Of a stretch of DNA of 64,000 nucleotides, positions 1-8,872 are shown in pieces. The stretch spans positions 3,100,001-3,164,000 of the forward strand of contig NZ_CP087879.1 of NCBI RefSeq assembly GCF_021442325.1. The letters run 5' to 3'. The number at the start of each line of letters is the position of its first letter. Positions within the stretch are counted from its first letter, which is position 1. Made by a program: the position numbers and the translations under genes. The notes beneath the pieces are model-generated. The model did not search any database. It was given only the letters and a program-made list of their open reading frames with translations, and was not told the DNA's origin. Source of the DNA: Agromyces marinus (GTDB lineage Bacteria > Actinomycetota > Actinomycetes > Actinomycetales > Microbacteriaceae).

Positions 1-823
1 CGAGCGCCACCTCACCGGCGACGCCCTCGGTGCGCTCGGCGGCGACCATCTCGGGCGCGAGGGTCCGTGCGAGCCGTTGCGGGGTGAACGCCCGCGCCGG
101 CTCGTCGGCGACGAGACGCCCGGCGGAGAGGATCATGATGCGCTCGCATACCGAGAGGATGTCGGGCAGCCGGTGCGAGACGTAGATCACCGTGACGCCG
201 TCCGCCGAGAAGCGGCGGATGAGCCGGTGCAGCGCGTCGGTCTCGTGCTTGCCCAGCGCGGCGGTCGGCTCGTCGAGCAGCAGGATCCGCATGTCGCGAC
301 CGAGCAGGCCGCGCGCGAGCCCGACGAGTTGCCGCTGCCCGAGGCTGAGGCTCGCGACCGGCAGGTCGAGGTCGAGGTCGGCGCCGACGCGCTGCAGGGC
401 ACGTTCGGCAAGGGCCCGGCGGTCGCTGCCGCGCTGCGCGGGCTGGGCGAGCCATAGGTTCTCGACCACGCTGAGGTTCGAGGCGAGGGCCGGTTCCTGG
501 TGCAGGATGGCGATGCCGAGTTCGGCGACCTGGCGCGGCGTGATGCCGCTCGGCACCTCGTCGCCGTCGAGCAGGAACGAACCGCCAGTCGCGCGGACCA
601 CGCCAGCCAGCACGTTGAAGAGCGTCGACTTGCCGGCGCCGTTGTGCCCAAGCAGGCCCACGATCTCGCCGGCTCCGATCGACCCCGACACGTCCGCGAG
701 CGCGCGCGTCGCCCCGAAGTCGACGGTCATACCGCGCAGCTCCAGCCGGGGCGCGGCGCCCGGCCCCGGGGCCGGCGCCCCCTGCGGCGTCGGTCCCGGG
801 GTGCCCGATGCGACGGACGACAT
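1..823 (-). CDS. Sugar ABC transporter ATP-binding protein, RbsA type (partial)
   Basis: Energises import of a monosaccharide-like substrate with the binding protein encoded just upstream on the same strand. Read from the ATG at 823, the protein shows Walker A GHNGAGKS near residues 59-66, the signature LSLGQRQ near 155-165, Walker B ILLLDEPTAA near 175-185 and the switch SHRLPD. The frame stays open to the window edge at residue 274, so only the first ATPase domain and the beginning of the usual second domain of this roughly 500-residue family are present. Only 5 nt separate it from the binding-protein stop and no clear ribosome site is seen, so translational coupling is likely. The permease should lie beyond the left edge. 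Confidence 0.9.
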   Translation of the reverse strand, partial: MSSVASGTPGPTPQGAPAPGPGAAPRLELRGMTVDFGATRALADVSGSIGAGEIVGLLGHNGAGKSTLFNVLAGVVRATGGSFLLDGDEVPSGITPRQVAELGIAILHQEPALASNLSVVENLWLAQPAQRGSDRRALAERALQRVGADLDLDLPVASLSLGQRQLVGLARGLLGRDMRILLLDEPTAALGKHETDALHRLIRRFSADGVTVIYVSHRLPDILSVCERIMILSAGRLVADEPARAFTPQRLARTLAPEMVAAERTEGVAGEVAL

Positions 824-828
824 GGCCG

Positions 829-1809
829 CTACCGAGGGTCCACGTAGAAGTCGGCCGCGTTCTCGGGCGTGACGCGGGTGGACTCGATCAGGATGTCCTC
901 GGTCGCGGTGCCGTCGGCGGCGGCGATGAGCAGCTCGGCGTTGGCCTCCGCCAGCTGGCGCGCGGGGAGGATGTAGCTGAGGCGCCAGATCGAGTCCTCG
1001 ATGGTGACGATGTCGAGGATCTCGTCGGTCGCGTCGAGCGCGCCGAGCAGCATGTCGGGGTCGTCAGGTGCGACGCCCTGGTCGGTCAGGTACTGGTACG
1101 CGCCCTGCAGCGGCTCCGACGCCATCCCGAGCCAGATCTTGGTATCGGGTTCGGCGGCGAGCTGGCTCTGCGCGGCGGAGTAGCCGCCGTCGAGGTTGAT
1201 GACCGAGATCTCGTTGATGCTGACATCCGCACCGCTGTTCTCGAGGCCCGCGACGATGCCCTCGCTGCGCTCGCGCCCGAGGTCGGTTTCCCAGTAGCCG
1301 AGGAGCGCGACGGGCTGGGTGCCCCCATCGCCGTAGTTCTCGATGATCCACTCGCCCGCCTCCTCGCCGAGGCGAACGCCGTCCTCGTAGTTGTCGAGGA
1401 GCACGCCGAACGAGGTGCCCTCCCAGGTGCCGGCGTAGCCCAGCACAGGGATGCCGGTGGCCTGCGCTTTCTCGGTCACCGCGACCATCGAGTCGGACTG
1501 CACCGGGTAGCCCATGATGGCCTTCACGTCGCCGCGCTGGATCCAGTTCTCCCAGTCGTTGACCTGGGTCTGGATGTCCCAGGCGGGGTCGTCGCTTAGG
1601 AACTCATACCCAGCCTCGGTGATGATCGGCTCCATGATCTCGAGCTGGTCGACCCAGATCGGGATGTCGAGTCCAGCGAAGCTCATGGCCAGCGCGCCCT
1701 TGCGCTCGCCGCCGTCCGCCGCGGGCTCGGCGCTTGCCGCGCACGCGGAGAGGGCGAGGATGCCGGCGAGGCCGAGCGCAAGGGCGGCCGTGCGGGAGGT
1801 CGTCTTCAT
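829..1809 (-). CDS. Sugar ABC transporter substrate-binding lipoprotein
   Basis: Extracytoplasmic binding protein of the periplasmic-binding-protein 4 type (ribose/xylose/inositol-like). Start chosen at the ATG at 1809: it is preceded by AGGAG and opens directly with a lipoprotein signal (MKTTSRTAALALGLAG, lipobox LSAC, Cys about residue 23); an upstream in-frame start would add 24 residues ahead of the signal. The mature part carries a two-lobe sugar-binder pattern with AIMGYPVQSDSM and GIPVLGYAG segments in the first lobe. It is followed by the ATPase. The sugar cannot be named from sequence. 326 residues, a normal family size. Confidence 0.9.
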   Translation of the reverse strand: MKTTSRTAALALGLAGILALSACAASAEPAADGGERKGALAMSFAGLDIPIWVDQLEIMEPIITEAGYEFLSDDPAWDIQTQVNDWENWIQRGDVKAIMGYPVQSDSMVAVTEKAQATGIPVLGYAGTWEGTSFGVLLDNYEDGVRLGEEAGEWIIENYGDGGTQPVALLGYWETDLGRERSEGIVAGLENSGADVSINEISVINLDGGYSAAQSQLAAEPDTKIWLGMASEPLQGAYQYLTDQGVAPDDPDMLLGALDATDEILDIVTIEDSIWRLSYILPARQLAEANAELLIAAADGTATEDILIESTRVTPENAADFYVDPR

Positions 1810-1908
1810 TGGTGCACTCCTGACGTTCAATGGGGGCGCGACGCCGAGCGCGTCGCTGCCGTGTGCGTGACGGTACGGCATCGCGCGCCGGGCCCTCTCC
1901 GTAGGAAT

Positions 1909-1937
1909 GCGGAGGAATCGGAAGACTCCGCCGATTC
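1909..1937 (-). terminator. Overlapping hairpins downstream of the LuxR gene
   Basis: Two mutually exclusive stems share these bases: GCGGAG (1909-1914) with CTCCGC (1926-1931), and GAATCGG (1915-1921) with CCGATTC (1931-1937). They begin 28 nt after the LuxR stop and about 100 nt before the binding-protein start. A terminator is the simplest reading; an attenuator for the transporter operon is possible. There is no U-tract. Confidence 0.4.
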
Positions 1938-1964
1938 GCTATCATGCCGAGACCCGCGAGCGCG

Positions 1965-2996
1965 TCAGTGCAGCAGGTGCTCGAGGGACGCCTCGGGCAC
2001 CTGCTCCGGCCGGAACAGGCCGTTCCGGATGGCGCTGGCCACCGCCTGCGCACGGCGGGCGCAGTTGAGCTTCGCGAGGATCCCGGAGATGTGCGTATGC
2101 ACGGTGCGCACGCCGACATCCATCGACCCGGCGATCTCGTCGTTCGACGAGCCCGTCACGAGCCGCGTGAGCACACGGATCTCGGTCGGCGTGAGGCCGA
2201 ACGGGCGGTCGATGGACTCCTCCATCACGACCAGCGACCGCACGCCGGGGTGGGTGTCTTCGCTCTGGCGCCGCACCACGATGCGGGACCAGTTCCGGTC
2301 GATGTTCCAGAGGAACGCGACCTCGCTCTGCGGCGACTCGAACAGCGGCGTGATCGCGGCGAAGAAGTCGTCGCGGTCCGTCAGCGAACTCGGTTCCCGG
2401 CCGGCGAGCGGGCGCGTGCCGCGCTGCTCATCGAGCACGCTGGCCCGGGCGCTCGCGGGCACGGCTTCGAGGTCGAGCGCGGTGGCGTTGAGGGCGTGTC
2501 CGAGCAGCGACGCGAACGCGAGGCTGCGGCGCCGGAGGTCGAGCGTGTAGAAATCGGGCTCGAACGACGAGAAGTTCGCGAGACCCACGTACCGGCCGCG
2601 ATGGTTCAGCTCGAGTGTGAGCCCGTCGTGATACCCGGCCGGCCTGAGGTGCTCGAGGAAGATATGGGAGTGGCGGAAGCTACCCGGATGGTCGCGCTCG
2701 GCGCTGATCGTCGGCGGGAGGTCGTCACCCTCGAGCACAGGCGACCACACGGGCACGGGCCAGTTCTTCGGGAACTCCTCGGCCATCACGCGGGCGACCT
2801 CGAGAGGATAGCCGACGCTCGCCATCTGGCGGTGGCGATCCATGCTGCGGTCGAACACGAGCACCTGCGCCGCGTCGTACGGCAGGGCGTTGCGGATGCC
2901 GAGCAGGTGGCGACGCATAAGCTGCGCGGTGCTGAGCGGGATTGGAGCGTCGGAGACCCGTCGAGCCGCGGAGCGGATCACCAACTGGCCAGGCAC
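1965..2996 (-). CDS. LuxR-family transcriptional regulator with N-terminal sensor-like region
   Basis: DNA-binding regulator. The last 65 residues are a clear LuxR-type helix-turn-helix (FGLTPTEIRVLTRLVTG, then SNDEIAGSMDVGVRTVHTHI). The first 270 residues look like a GAF/autoinducer-type sensor fold but show no receiver-domain Asp pattern and no Walker motif, so it is neither a classical response regulator nor a MalT type. Start is a GTG at 2996; 343 residues. It lies 155 nt upstream of the sugar-binding protein on the same strand, so it may regulate that transporter; this is inference from position only. A hairpin follows its stop. Confidence 0.85.
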   Translation of the reverse strand: MPGQLVIRSAARRVSDAPIPLSTAQLMRRHLLGIRNALPYDAAQVLVFDRSMDRHRQMASVGYPLEVARVMAEEFPKNWPVPVWSPVLEGDDLPPTISAERDHPGSFRHSHIFLEHLRPAGYHDGLTLELNHRGRYVGLANFSSFEPDFYTLDLRRRSLAFASLLGHALNATALDLEAVPASARASVLDEQRGTRPLAGREPSSLTDRDDFFAAITPLFESPQSEVAFLWNIDRNWSRIVVRRQSEDTHPGVRSLVVMEESIDRPFGLTPTEIRVLTRLVTGSSNDEIAGSMDVGVRTVHTHISGILAKLNCARRAQAVASAIRNGLFRPEQVPEASLEHLLH

Positions 2997-3430
2997 GGCA
3001 CTCCAGCGGTGGCCGTCAGCGGCCTCGATCGGCTCCCCATGAAGCGATCGTAGCGGGGCCCCCGTTCACGAGCCCTGCTATCGCCCCCCCGAGGCACCCT
3101 CGGGCGTGTGCAACGATTGCGATGATCGATCGCCTTTGATTTCCGCCAGTCCCGAGCACCGCCCATGACCCATTCAGTCCACCATCGAATTGCGGCAACT
3201 GGACTCCCGGCATGTCGGACGCGCGGACGGCGCCCGAGGCTCGTCGTCGAGCGGCGTGCACTGATGAGCTCCGTCGCCAGTCCCTGCGGACCCCGACGAG
3301 GAATAAGTCACAAGCAGTACCGCGCATAGCCTCGCCCGACCGCGATCAGTCGTAGATGAGGGACGGAGCGCGACATGAGTCATTCACCACCCTGAATCGG
3401 AGGCCGGAGCCCAAACCCAGGCCGAATCGG
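2997..3430. other. Intergenic stretch without a recognisable gene
   Basis: About 430 bases upstream of the LuxR gene. GC is visibly lower and codon structure weaker than in flanking genes. Reading frames here give low-complexity, unconvincing proteins. It may hold the LuxR promoter and the 3' end of the degraded TraR/DksA locus; I see no RNA gene or mobile element. Confidence 0.5.
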
Positions 3431-3770
3431 TCACCCGGTCCCAGCACGACTCTGGCAATCGACGCACGCAGCCACGTACGGAATCGCTTCCAGCCGGCCG
3501 GCGGCAATCGCGGATCCGCAACGGGCGCAGATGCCGAAGGTGCCGGCAGTGAGCCGGTCGAGCGCATTGATGATCTGCTTCAGGACGAGGCGGTGTGCCG
3601 CGGCCGTCTGGTACGCGATGGGATCGACACCCGGGAGGGCCGTGGTTCCAGTCCACGAGCGCATCCTGTCGTTCGGCCCGCTCGAACGGCACGACCCGGT
3701 CGCCGCCGTGGATATCACCCGCCAGCGCGTCGGTTCGCTGCACCACGGCAGGTTGTGGCCCCTGGGCCAC
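3431..3770 (-). pseudogene. TraR/DksA-type zinc-finger protein, probably frameshifted
   Basis: The distal part, ending at 3431, reads LDRLTAGTFGICARCG then IAAGRLEAIPYVAACVDC, the C4 zinc finger and surrounding consensus of the TraR/DksA family (small RNA-polymerase-binding regulators). In another frame just upstream (GTG at 3770) lies DIHGGDRVVPFERAERQ, resembling the HDPEG...FERA segment that precedes the finger in actinobacterial members. No single frame with a good start contains both parts; the zinc-finger frame opens only with a TTG at 3775. I infer a frameshift in between, real or from sequencing, with roughly a dozen extra codons in the linker. If the TTG is used, a 114-residue protein with an unrelated N-terminus results. 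Confidence 0.5.
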
Positions 3771-3850
3771 CGCAACGACGCCGGATGAGCCGCAAGGTAG
3801 TGGTGCCGCTCACGGCTTCATCGCTCAACCGCTGCGGCGGCCGCTCTGGT

Positions 3851-3877
3851 CGGGGTGGTGGCCGAACCACCACCCCG
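3851..3877 (-). terminator. Terminator of the ABC/Gfo/DAO operon
   Basis: Perfect 11-bp inverted repeat CGGGGTGGTGG / CCACCACCCCG with a 5-nt loop, 15 nt beyond the stop of the oxidase gene. Strong GC stem without U-tract, as usual in high-GC actinobacteria. Confidence 0.75.
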
Positions 3878-3891
3878 GCAACGGGATCGGC

Positions 3892-5061
3892 CTACGAGAC
3901 GGGTGACCAGGCACCGGTTCCGACCGGGTCGGGCACCGCTGCGGTGTCGAACCGGTCGACGCGGAACGACGCCAGGACCGGCGACGGCGCGCCGGTGAGA
4001 ATCTCCTCCGCGAGCAGCTCTCCCAGGACCAGGCCGAGCGTCGCACCCGAGTGAGTGAACAGCGTGAACAGGCCGTCGATGCCCGGTACCGTGCCGACGA
4101 CGGGCTCGCCGTCGCCGGGGATCGGCTTGAGACCCGCGCCCACGCGCTGCGCGGTCAGCTTCGGGTTCCCGGCGAGCACCTTCGACGCCTCGTCGAGCAG
4201 GCCCTGCACGGACGCCTCGGGCACCGTGATCGACCCGTCGTCGCCGACGAGCACGGACTGCTCCGCCCAGTCGGCGTCGAGCACGAGCCGGCCGTCGGGC
4301 GTGGGCCGCACGGCCACCCGCGGCGTGTTGAGCACCGTCGTCACCTGGACGTCGACGGGGTCGGTGAACAGCACGAACGCGGCGGGCGTGGCATCCGGCA
4401 CCGTAACTCCAAGCGCGGCGAGGTGCGCTGGAACCGACCCGCCGGTCGCGAGCACGACGCGGTCGGCGGCCAGGCGGGTGCCGTCGCCCAGGACCACGCC
4501 GGTCGCCACGTCGTCCTGCACGTCGACCCGCGCATCACCGGCATGCTCGATCACGCGCGCGCCCTCCGCGACGGCGTCGGCGACGAGCGCCGCGATGAGG
4601 TCGGGCAGGCTGACCCAACCCTCGCCGGCGTTGAAGATCGCACCCTCCTCGGCGACCGCGTCGGCGTCCACGTCCGGGGCGACGGCAGCCACGTCGGCAC
4701 GGTCGACCCAGACGGCGTCGTAGCCGCCGTCCCGCTCGAACGCGAAGGTCTCGCGGAAGCTCTCGCCCGGGCCGGCCCACTTCATCGCCCCGTCGAAGCG
4801 CAGGTAGCCGCGGCTCTCGGGGTGGCGTGCGCTCCACGTGCGGTAGCGGTCGAGCGCGATGAGGCGCAGGTAGTGGTACTCAGCCGAGCGGTCGCCCGAC
4901 GAGTTCAGCCAGGCGATCGAGCGCCCGGAGGCGCCGTCCGCGAGCGATCCGGCGGTGACGAGCGTCACCTGCGCGCCGCCGCGGGCGAGATGCGCCGCAG
5001 TCGACGCGCCGAGGATGCCGCCGCCGATGACGACGACGTGCTTCGATTCATTTGCGGTCAT
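3892..5061 (-). CDS. FAD-dependent oxidoreductase of the DAO (glycine/D-amino-acid oxidase) family
   Basis: Predicted flavoenzyme oxidising an amine or amino acid. The N-terminus has the dinucleotide-binding signature VVVIGGGILGASTAAHLA (residues about 8-26) with an acidic/FAD-contacting continuation, and the C-terminus has the family pattern LFTLFTHSGATLGLVLGELL with a preceding GAGLKPIPGDGEPVVG block. 389 residues, ATG start. It is last in an operon with a polar amino-acid type ABC transporter and a Gfo/Idh dehydrogenase, so it probably acts on the imported compound or a derivative; the substrate is unknown. A perfect terminator hairpin follows. Confidence 0.88.
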   Translation of the reverse strand: MTANESKHVVVIGGGILGASTAAHLARGGAQVTLVTAGSLADGASGRSIAWLNSSGDRSAEYHYLRLIALDRYRTWSARHPESRGYLRFDGAMKWAGPGESFRETFAFERDGGYDAVWVDRADVAAVAPDVDADAVAEEGAIFNAGEGWVSLPDLIAALVADAVAEGARVIEHAGDARVDVQDDVATGVVLGDGTRLAADRVVLATGGSVPAHLAALGVTVPDATPAAFVLFTDPVDVQVTTVLNTPRVAVRPTPDGRLVLDADWAEQSVLVGDDGSITVPEASVQGLLDEASKVLAGNPKLTAQRVGAGLKPIPGDGEPVVGTVPGIDGLFTLFTHSGATLGLVLGELLAEEILTGAPSPVLASFRVDRFDTAAVPDPVGTGAWSPVS

Positions 5062-5102
5062 GGTTCCAGTGGTCCTTCTCGTGGTCTCTGGGTCGTGGTG
5101 GG

Positions 5103-6158
5103 TTAGGCGGTGGCGGATGCCGCGGCGTGCGCCCGCTCGATGAGCTCGAGCACGGCGACCGCGTCGGCCGGGTCGACGGGCACGGGTGCGCCGTCGCGGA
5201 TCGCGGCGGCAAGCAGGCGGTAGAACGTGCCGTAGTCGCCGCGTTCGGTGGGCACGGGACGTGCGGCGCCGTCGACGCCGAGCCTGCCCCAGCGGGCCTC
5301 GGCGGTCTCGCCGAAGCCCGGGCTACCGGGCAGCGCTCCCGCGATGAGCGCGGGCTCCTGTCCATCGAGGCCCCAACTCGTGTACCCGGCGCGCGAGCCG
5401 AGCACGTGGAAGCGCGGGCCGAAGGCCGGCGCGACGGCGTTCATCCAGAGGTGCGAACGCACACCCGACTCGTGCCGCAGCGCGACGAACACGTCGTCGT
5501 CGGCCTCGGCGCCGTGGCGCCGTCGTTCGGCCTCGACGGCCGTCAGCTCGGCGACCGGGCCGAACAGCTGCACGGCCTGGTCGATGAGGTGCGTACCGAG
5601 GTCGTAGAGGATGCCGCCACCCTCGGCGACCGTCGCCTCGGTCTTCCACGAGGCGGCCGGCTCGGGCTTCCACCACTCGAAGCGCGACTCGAAGCGGCGC
5701 ACCTCGCCGAGCTCACCGGCCTCGACCAGCCGCCGCACGGTTCGGAAGTCGCCGTCCCAGCGACGGTTCTGGAACACAGAGAGCGTGCGTCCGAGCCTGG
5801 CCGCCTTCGCGATGAGCGCGCGGCCCTCGTCGGCGGTCACCGCGAACGGCTTGTCGACGACGACGTCGAGCCCGGCGTCGAGTGCGGCATGCGCGAGTGA
5901 CGCGTGTGTGCCGCTCGGCGAGCCGATCACGACGAGATCGAGCCGGTCGGCGGCCGCCCACAGCTCGTCTACGGTCGCGACGGTCGAGGCCGTCGGATGC
6001 CGCGCCTCGACGGCGGCCCGCCGGCCCGGGTCGCGCGTGACGATCAGGTCGAGCGAGTAGGCGGGGTCGGCGTCGAGGAACGGAGCGTGGAACACCCGGC
6101 CGCTCGTGCCGAAGCCGACGACGGCGGTGCGGATCGGCGAGCCTGCGACATCCGTCAT
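5103..6158 (-). CDS. Gfo/Idh/MocA-family NAD(P)-dependent oxidoreductase
   Basis: Dehydrogenase with N-terminal Rossmann fold (RTAVVGFGTSGRVFHAPFL, residues about 10-28), the EKP-type motif as DVVVDKPFA near residue 95, and a C-terminal alpha/beta domain. Start chosen at the ATG at 6158, which shares one base with the stop of the ABC ATPase (TGATG), a coupling overlap; the frame is open far upstream but that part is the antisense of ATPase sequence. 351 residues, normal for the family. Members oxidise polyols, sugars or related compounds; here the context (amino-acid ABC importer, amine oxidase) points to a nitrogenous substrate such as an opine or glycated amino acid, which is inference. Confidence 0.9.
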   Translation of the reverse strand: MTDVAGSPIRTAVVGFGTSGRVFHAPFLDADPAYSLDLIVTRDPGRRAAVEARHPTASTVATVDELWAAADRLDLVVIGSPSGTHASLAHAALDAGLDVVVDKPFAVTADEGRALIAKAARLGRTLSVFQNRRWDGDFRTVRRLVEAGELGEVRRFESRFEWWKPEPAASWKTEATVAEGGGILYDLGTHLIDQAVQLFGPVAELTAVEAERRRHGAEADDDVFVALRHESGVRSHLWMNAVAPAFGPRFHVLGSRAGYTSWGLDGQEPALIAGALPGSPGFGETAEARWGRLGVDGAARPVPTERGDYGTFYRLLAAAIRDGAPVPVDPADAVAVLELIERAHAAASATA

Positions 6159-6928
6159 CACAGCACCTCGCTGAGGAATCGGCGCAGGCGGGGGGATTGG
6201 GGGTGGTCGAAGAGGTCGTCGGGGTGGCCGTGTTCGACGACTCGGCCTTCGTCCATGAACACGACCTGGTCGGCGACTTTGCGGGCGAAGCCCATCTCGT
6301 GGGTGACGACGAGCATGGTCATGCCGCGTTGGGCGAGGCCGGCCATGAGGTTGAGCACGCCCTTGACCAGTTCCGGGTCCAGGGCGCTGGTGGCCTCGTC
6401 GAAGAGCATCACCTCGGGCTCCATCGCGAGGGCGCGGGCGATCGCGACGCGTTGCTGCTGCCCGCCGGACAGGTCTCGGGGCCGGTGGTCGGCGCGGTCG
6501 GCCAGGCCCACCTCGGTGAGGCGTTCGTGCGCGACCCGGTTGGCTTCGGCGCGTGAGAGGCGCTTGACGCTGCGGAGGGCGAGGGCGACGTTCTCGAGTG
6601 CGGTGTGGTCGGGGAAGAGGTTGAAGTGCTGGAACACCAGGCCGATGCGGCGACGGACCACGTCGGGCTTCTGGGAGAGCACGCTCTCGTCGGCGAGGAG
6701 CACGTCGCCGCGGCTGGGTTCGTGGAGTCGGTTCACGCCGCGCAGCAGGGTTGACTTGCCCGACCCGGACGGGCCGATGATGCAGGTGGTGGTGCCGGGT
6801 GCGACGGTCAGGGTGACGTCGCGGAGGACTTCGATGTCGCCGTAGGCCATGCTCAGGCCCTGCAGTTCGAGGCTGGAGCCGGCGTAGAGGTGCCCGTCGG
6901 TGACGGGGACCGGGGAGGTGTAGGTCAT
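6158..6928 (-). CDS. Polar amino-acid ABC transporter ATP-binding protein (GlnQ/HisP-like)
   Basis: ATPase of a polar amino-acid uptake system. Walker [16 protein letters not shown] (about residues 50-64), Q-loop [17 protein letters not shown], signature [15 protein letters not shown], Walker [15 protein letters not shown] and H-loop VVTHEMGFA are all intact. 256 residues. The ATG at 6928 overlaps the permease stop by 4 nt and its own stop overlaps the Gfo/Idh start by 1 nt, so permease, ATPase and dehydrogenase are translationally coupled. Confidence 0.95.
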   Translation of the reverse strand: MTYTSPVPVTDGHLYAGSSLELQGLSMAYGDIEVLRDVTLTVAPGTTTCIIGPSGSGKSTLLRGVNRLHEPSRGDVLLADESVLSQKPDVVRRRIGLVFQHFNLFPDHTALENVALALRSVKRLSRAEANRVAHERLTEVGLADRADHRPRDLSGGQQQRVAIARALAMEPEVMLFDEATSALDPELVKGVLNLMAGLAQRGMTMLVVTHEMGFARKVADQVVFMDEGRVVEHGHPDDLFDHPQSPRLRRFLSEVL

Positions 6929-7719
6929 GAGTTCTCTCCGTAGGTGAGCGAGACCGGGGCGCCCTTGTGCTGCTCTTCGACCTCATCGAGGCCGCTCTTG
7001 GGCGGGGTGGGCTTGCGGCGCCCGGTGCGGAACCGATCGTCGAAGTAGTTGACGAGGTGGGTCAGCGGCACCGTGATGATCAGGTAGAACAGGCCGGCCA
7101 TGACCAGCGGCGACAGGTTGCCGGTGAGGACCGCGGCGTCTTGGCCGACGCGGAACAATTCGCGTTCGGACACGAGCAGGCCGAGGAAGTAGACCAGGCT
7201 GGAGTCCTTCACGATCGCGATGAACTGGTTCACCAGTGCCGGCAGGACCCGGCGCACGCCCTGCGGGACGACGACCAGGCGCATGGCGTTGCCGTAACTC
7301 ATGCCGAGCGCGCGGCACGCTTCGAGCTGGCCGCGGTCGACGGACTGGATGCCGGCGCGGAAGATCTCGCCGATGTACGCCGACGCGATCAGGCTCAGCG
7401 CGAGGATGCCCAGCGGGTACGGGGAGGGTCCGAAGATCTGCTGGCTGGCGCGGGCGAAGCCCTGGCCGATGAGCAGGATGGTCAGGATCGCGGGGAGGCC
7501 TCGGAAGACGTCGGTGTAGATGCGGGCGGGCACGCGCAGCCAGCGCGAGCGCGAGATGCCCATGATCGCGATGATCATGCCGAGCACGACGCCGATGACG
7601 GTCGCGGCGATCGAGATGACCAGGGTGTTCACAAGCCCGACGCCCAGCAGCTGCGGGAACACCTGCCACATCGCGTCGAAGTCGAGGAAGGTGGCGACGA
7701 GGTTGTCGAGCCAGTCCAT
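6925..7719 (-). CDS. Polar amino-acid ABC transporter permease (HisM/GlnP-like)
   Basis: Integral membrane permease of the His/Glu/Gln/Arg family. Several hydrophobic segments surround the conserved cytoplasmic loop [23 protein letters not shown] (about residues 135-157, containing the EAA motif). ATG at 7719 preceded by GGAG. Single permease gene, so the transporter is probably a homodimeric permease. It follows the binding protein after an 88-nt gap containing a perfect 15-bp hairpin and overlaps the ATPase by 4 nt. Confidence 0.93.
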   Translation of the reverse strand: MDWLDNLVATFLDFDAMWQVFPQLLGVGLVNTLVISIAATVIGVVLGMIIAIMGISRSRWLRVPARIYTDVFRGLPAILTILLIGQGFARASQQIFGPSPYPLGILALSLIASAYIGEIFRAGIQSVDRGQLEACRALGMSYGNAMRLVVVPQGVRRVLPALVNQFIAIVKDSSLVYFLGLLVSERELFRVGQDAAVLTGNLSPLVMAGLFYLIITVPLTHLVNYFDDRFRTGRRKPTPPKSGLDEVEEQHKGAPVSLTYGENS

Positions 7720-7750
7720 GATGTGCTCCGTTGTTCAATAGAGGGGAGGG

Positions 7751-7794
7751 TCCGGTGCGGGCCGCGCAAGTGCCGTGGGGCGGCCCGCACCGGA
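7751..7794 (-). promoter_or_regulatory. Intra-operon hairpin between binding protein and permease
   Basis: Perfect 15-bp stem TCCGGTGCGGGCCGC / GCGGCCCGCACCGGA around a 14-nt loop, in the gap after the binding-protein stop. Its place suggests partial termination or mRNA stabilisation that raises binding protein over permease and ATPase, as known for other binding-protein operons. The catabolic genes downstream would be lowered as well. Confidence 0.6.
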
Positions 7795-7807
7795 ACGCAA
7801 GCTGGGG

Positions 7808-8662
7808 CTACTCGCCCTGCTCGCTCGAGGGCAGGTACTGCTCGGGCATCGGCGAACCCGGGAACCACTTCTCGTAGAGTTCCTTCCAGGTCCCGTCCTC
7901 CATCGCCGCGGCGAGCGCCTCGTTCAGAGCGGCCTGGAACTCCGTGTTGCCCTTGGCGATCGCGAACCCGGCAGGTGCGTCGAACGACGGAATGTCGATC
8001 GCGTTCACAAGGCCGTACTGCTCGGCGTAGGCCTTCGCCGCCTCGTAGTCCAAGAAGTGCGCATCGATCGAGCCGCTGTTGACGGCCGAGATCGCCGCGT
8101 TGTTGTCCGGGAAGCGGACCAGCTCGGTCTCGGTGAAGTTCTTCACCGCGTACGCCTCCTGCAAGGTGCCCTGTACGACGCCGAGACGCTTCCCGGCGAG
8201 GTCATCCTCATCGTCGATACCGGCGTCCGGGTGGCCCATCACGGTCAGGTAGCCCGCGAGGTACCCCTCGGAGAAGTCGACGGTCTGCTTGCGCTCGTCG
8301 GTGATGCCGATTGCCGCGACGCCGACGTCGAACTGGCCGTTCGCGACGGCCGCGAGCAGGCCCGAGAAGTCCTGGCCGGTGAACACGACGTCATCGATGC
8401 CGACGCGGCCCGCGACATCCGTGAACAACTCGACGTCGAAGCCGGTGAACTCGCCCGACTCGTCGGTGAAGGTGTATGGCTTCGCGTCGCCGAGGCTCGC
8501 CACGCGGATCTGGCCGGGGGTGATCAGGCCGTACGGGTTTTCATCGGCGTCGCTCGTCTCGGAGCTGCCTGCGGCGCCGCTGGCGCAGGCGGAAAGGACG
8601 AGGGCGGTCGCGGCGGCAACGGCTGCGATGGCCGTGCGCCGGAGGAAGGTGCGCTGGGTCAC
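7808..8662 (-). CDS. Amino-acid ABC transporter substrate-binding lipoprotein
   Basis: Family 3 extracellular solute-binding protein. Start chosen at the GTG at 8662: AAGGA lies 7-10 nt upstream and the reading begins with a lipoprotein signal ([18 protein letters not shown], lipobox LSAC, Cys about 26). Residues 45-280 follow the SBP_bac_3 pattern: [33 protein letters not shown] and [23 protein letters not shown]. 284 residues. It heads the operon and faces the LacI gene across two palindromic operators. The ligand is not predictable; no close similarity to a specific His, Arg or Gln binder is claimed. Confidence 0.92.
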   Translation of the reverse strand: MTQRTFLRRTAIAAVAAATALVLSACASGAAGSSETSDADENPYGLITPGQIRVASLGDAKPYTFTDESGEFTGFDVELFTDVAGRVGIDDVVFTGQDFSGLLAAVANGQFDVGVAAIGITDERKQTVDFSEGYLAGYLTVMGHPDAGIDDEDDLAGKRLGVVQGTLQEAYAVKNFTETELVRFPDNNAAISAVNSGSIDAHFLDYEAAKAYAEQYGLVNAIDIPSFDAPAGFAIAKGNTEFQAALNEALAAAMEDGTWKELYEKWFPGSPMPEQYLPSSEQGE

Positions 8663-8766
8663 GGTGAATCCTTCGTTTCGGAATGTGCGGTGTGCGGTGC
8701 CGGATGGCATGGGTGGTGCTGCGGTGGTGCTCAACGCTGAGTCGGGCTGTTTTGGCCCGGGTCTTG

Positions 8767-8808
8767 TTGAGACCGGTCTCAGTCGCGTAGATTGAGACCG
8801 GTCTCAAT
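8767..8808. promoter_or_regulatory. Two LacI-type operators in the divergent promoter region
   Basis: Two copies of the palindrome TGAGACCGGTCTCA (8768-8781 and 8793-8806), the second extended to a perfect 18-mer ATTGAGACCGGTCTCAAT (8791-8808). Centres are 25 bp apart. The even symmetry with a central CG is typical for LacI/GalR regulators. They lie between the divergent binding-protein operon (start 8662) and the LacI gene (start 8873), so both can be repressed together. Confidence 0.85.
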
Positions 8809-8872
8809 GCGTTTCCGGCACACTAACCGCCGTCCGAGACATCCGTCAACACCTTTTCTTAGGAGTGCTCGT

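Noticed and set aside
3016..3327. Possible 103-residue gene on the minus strand
   Set aside because: Poor codon structure, no ribosome site, no recognisable pattern.
5103..6986. Extended version of the Gfo/Idh protein
   Set aside because: The extra N-terminal part is an out-of-frame reading of the ABC ATPase; the Rossmann fold begins at the ATG at 6158.
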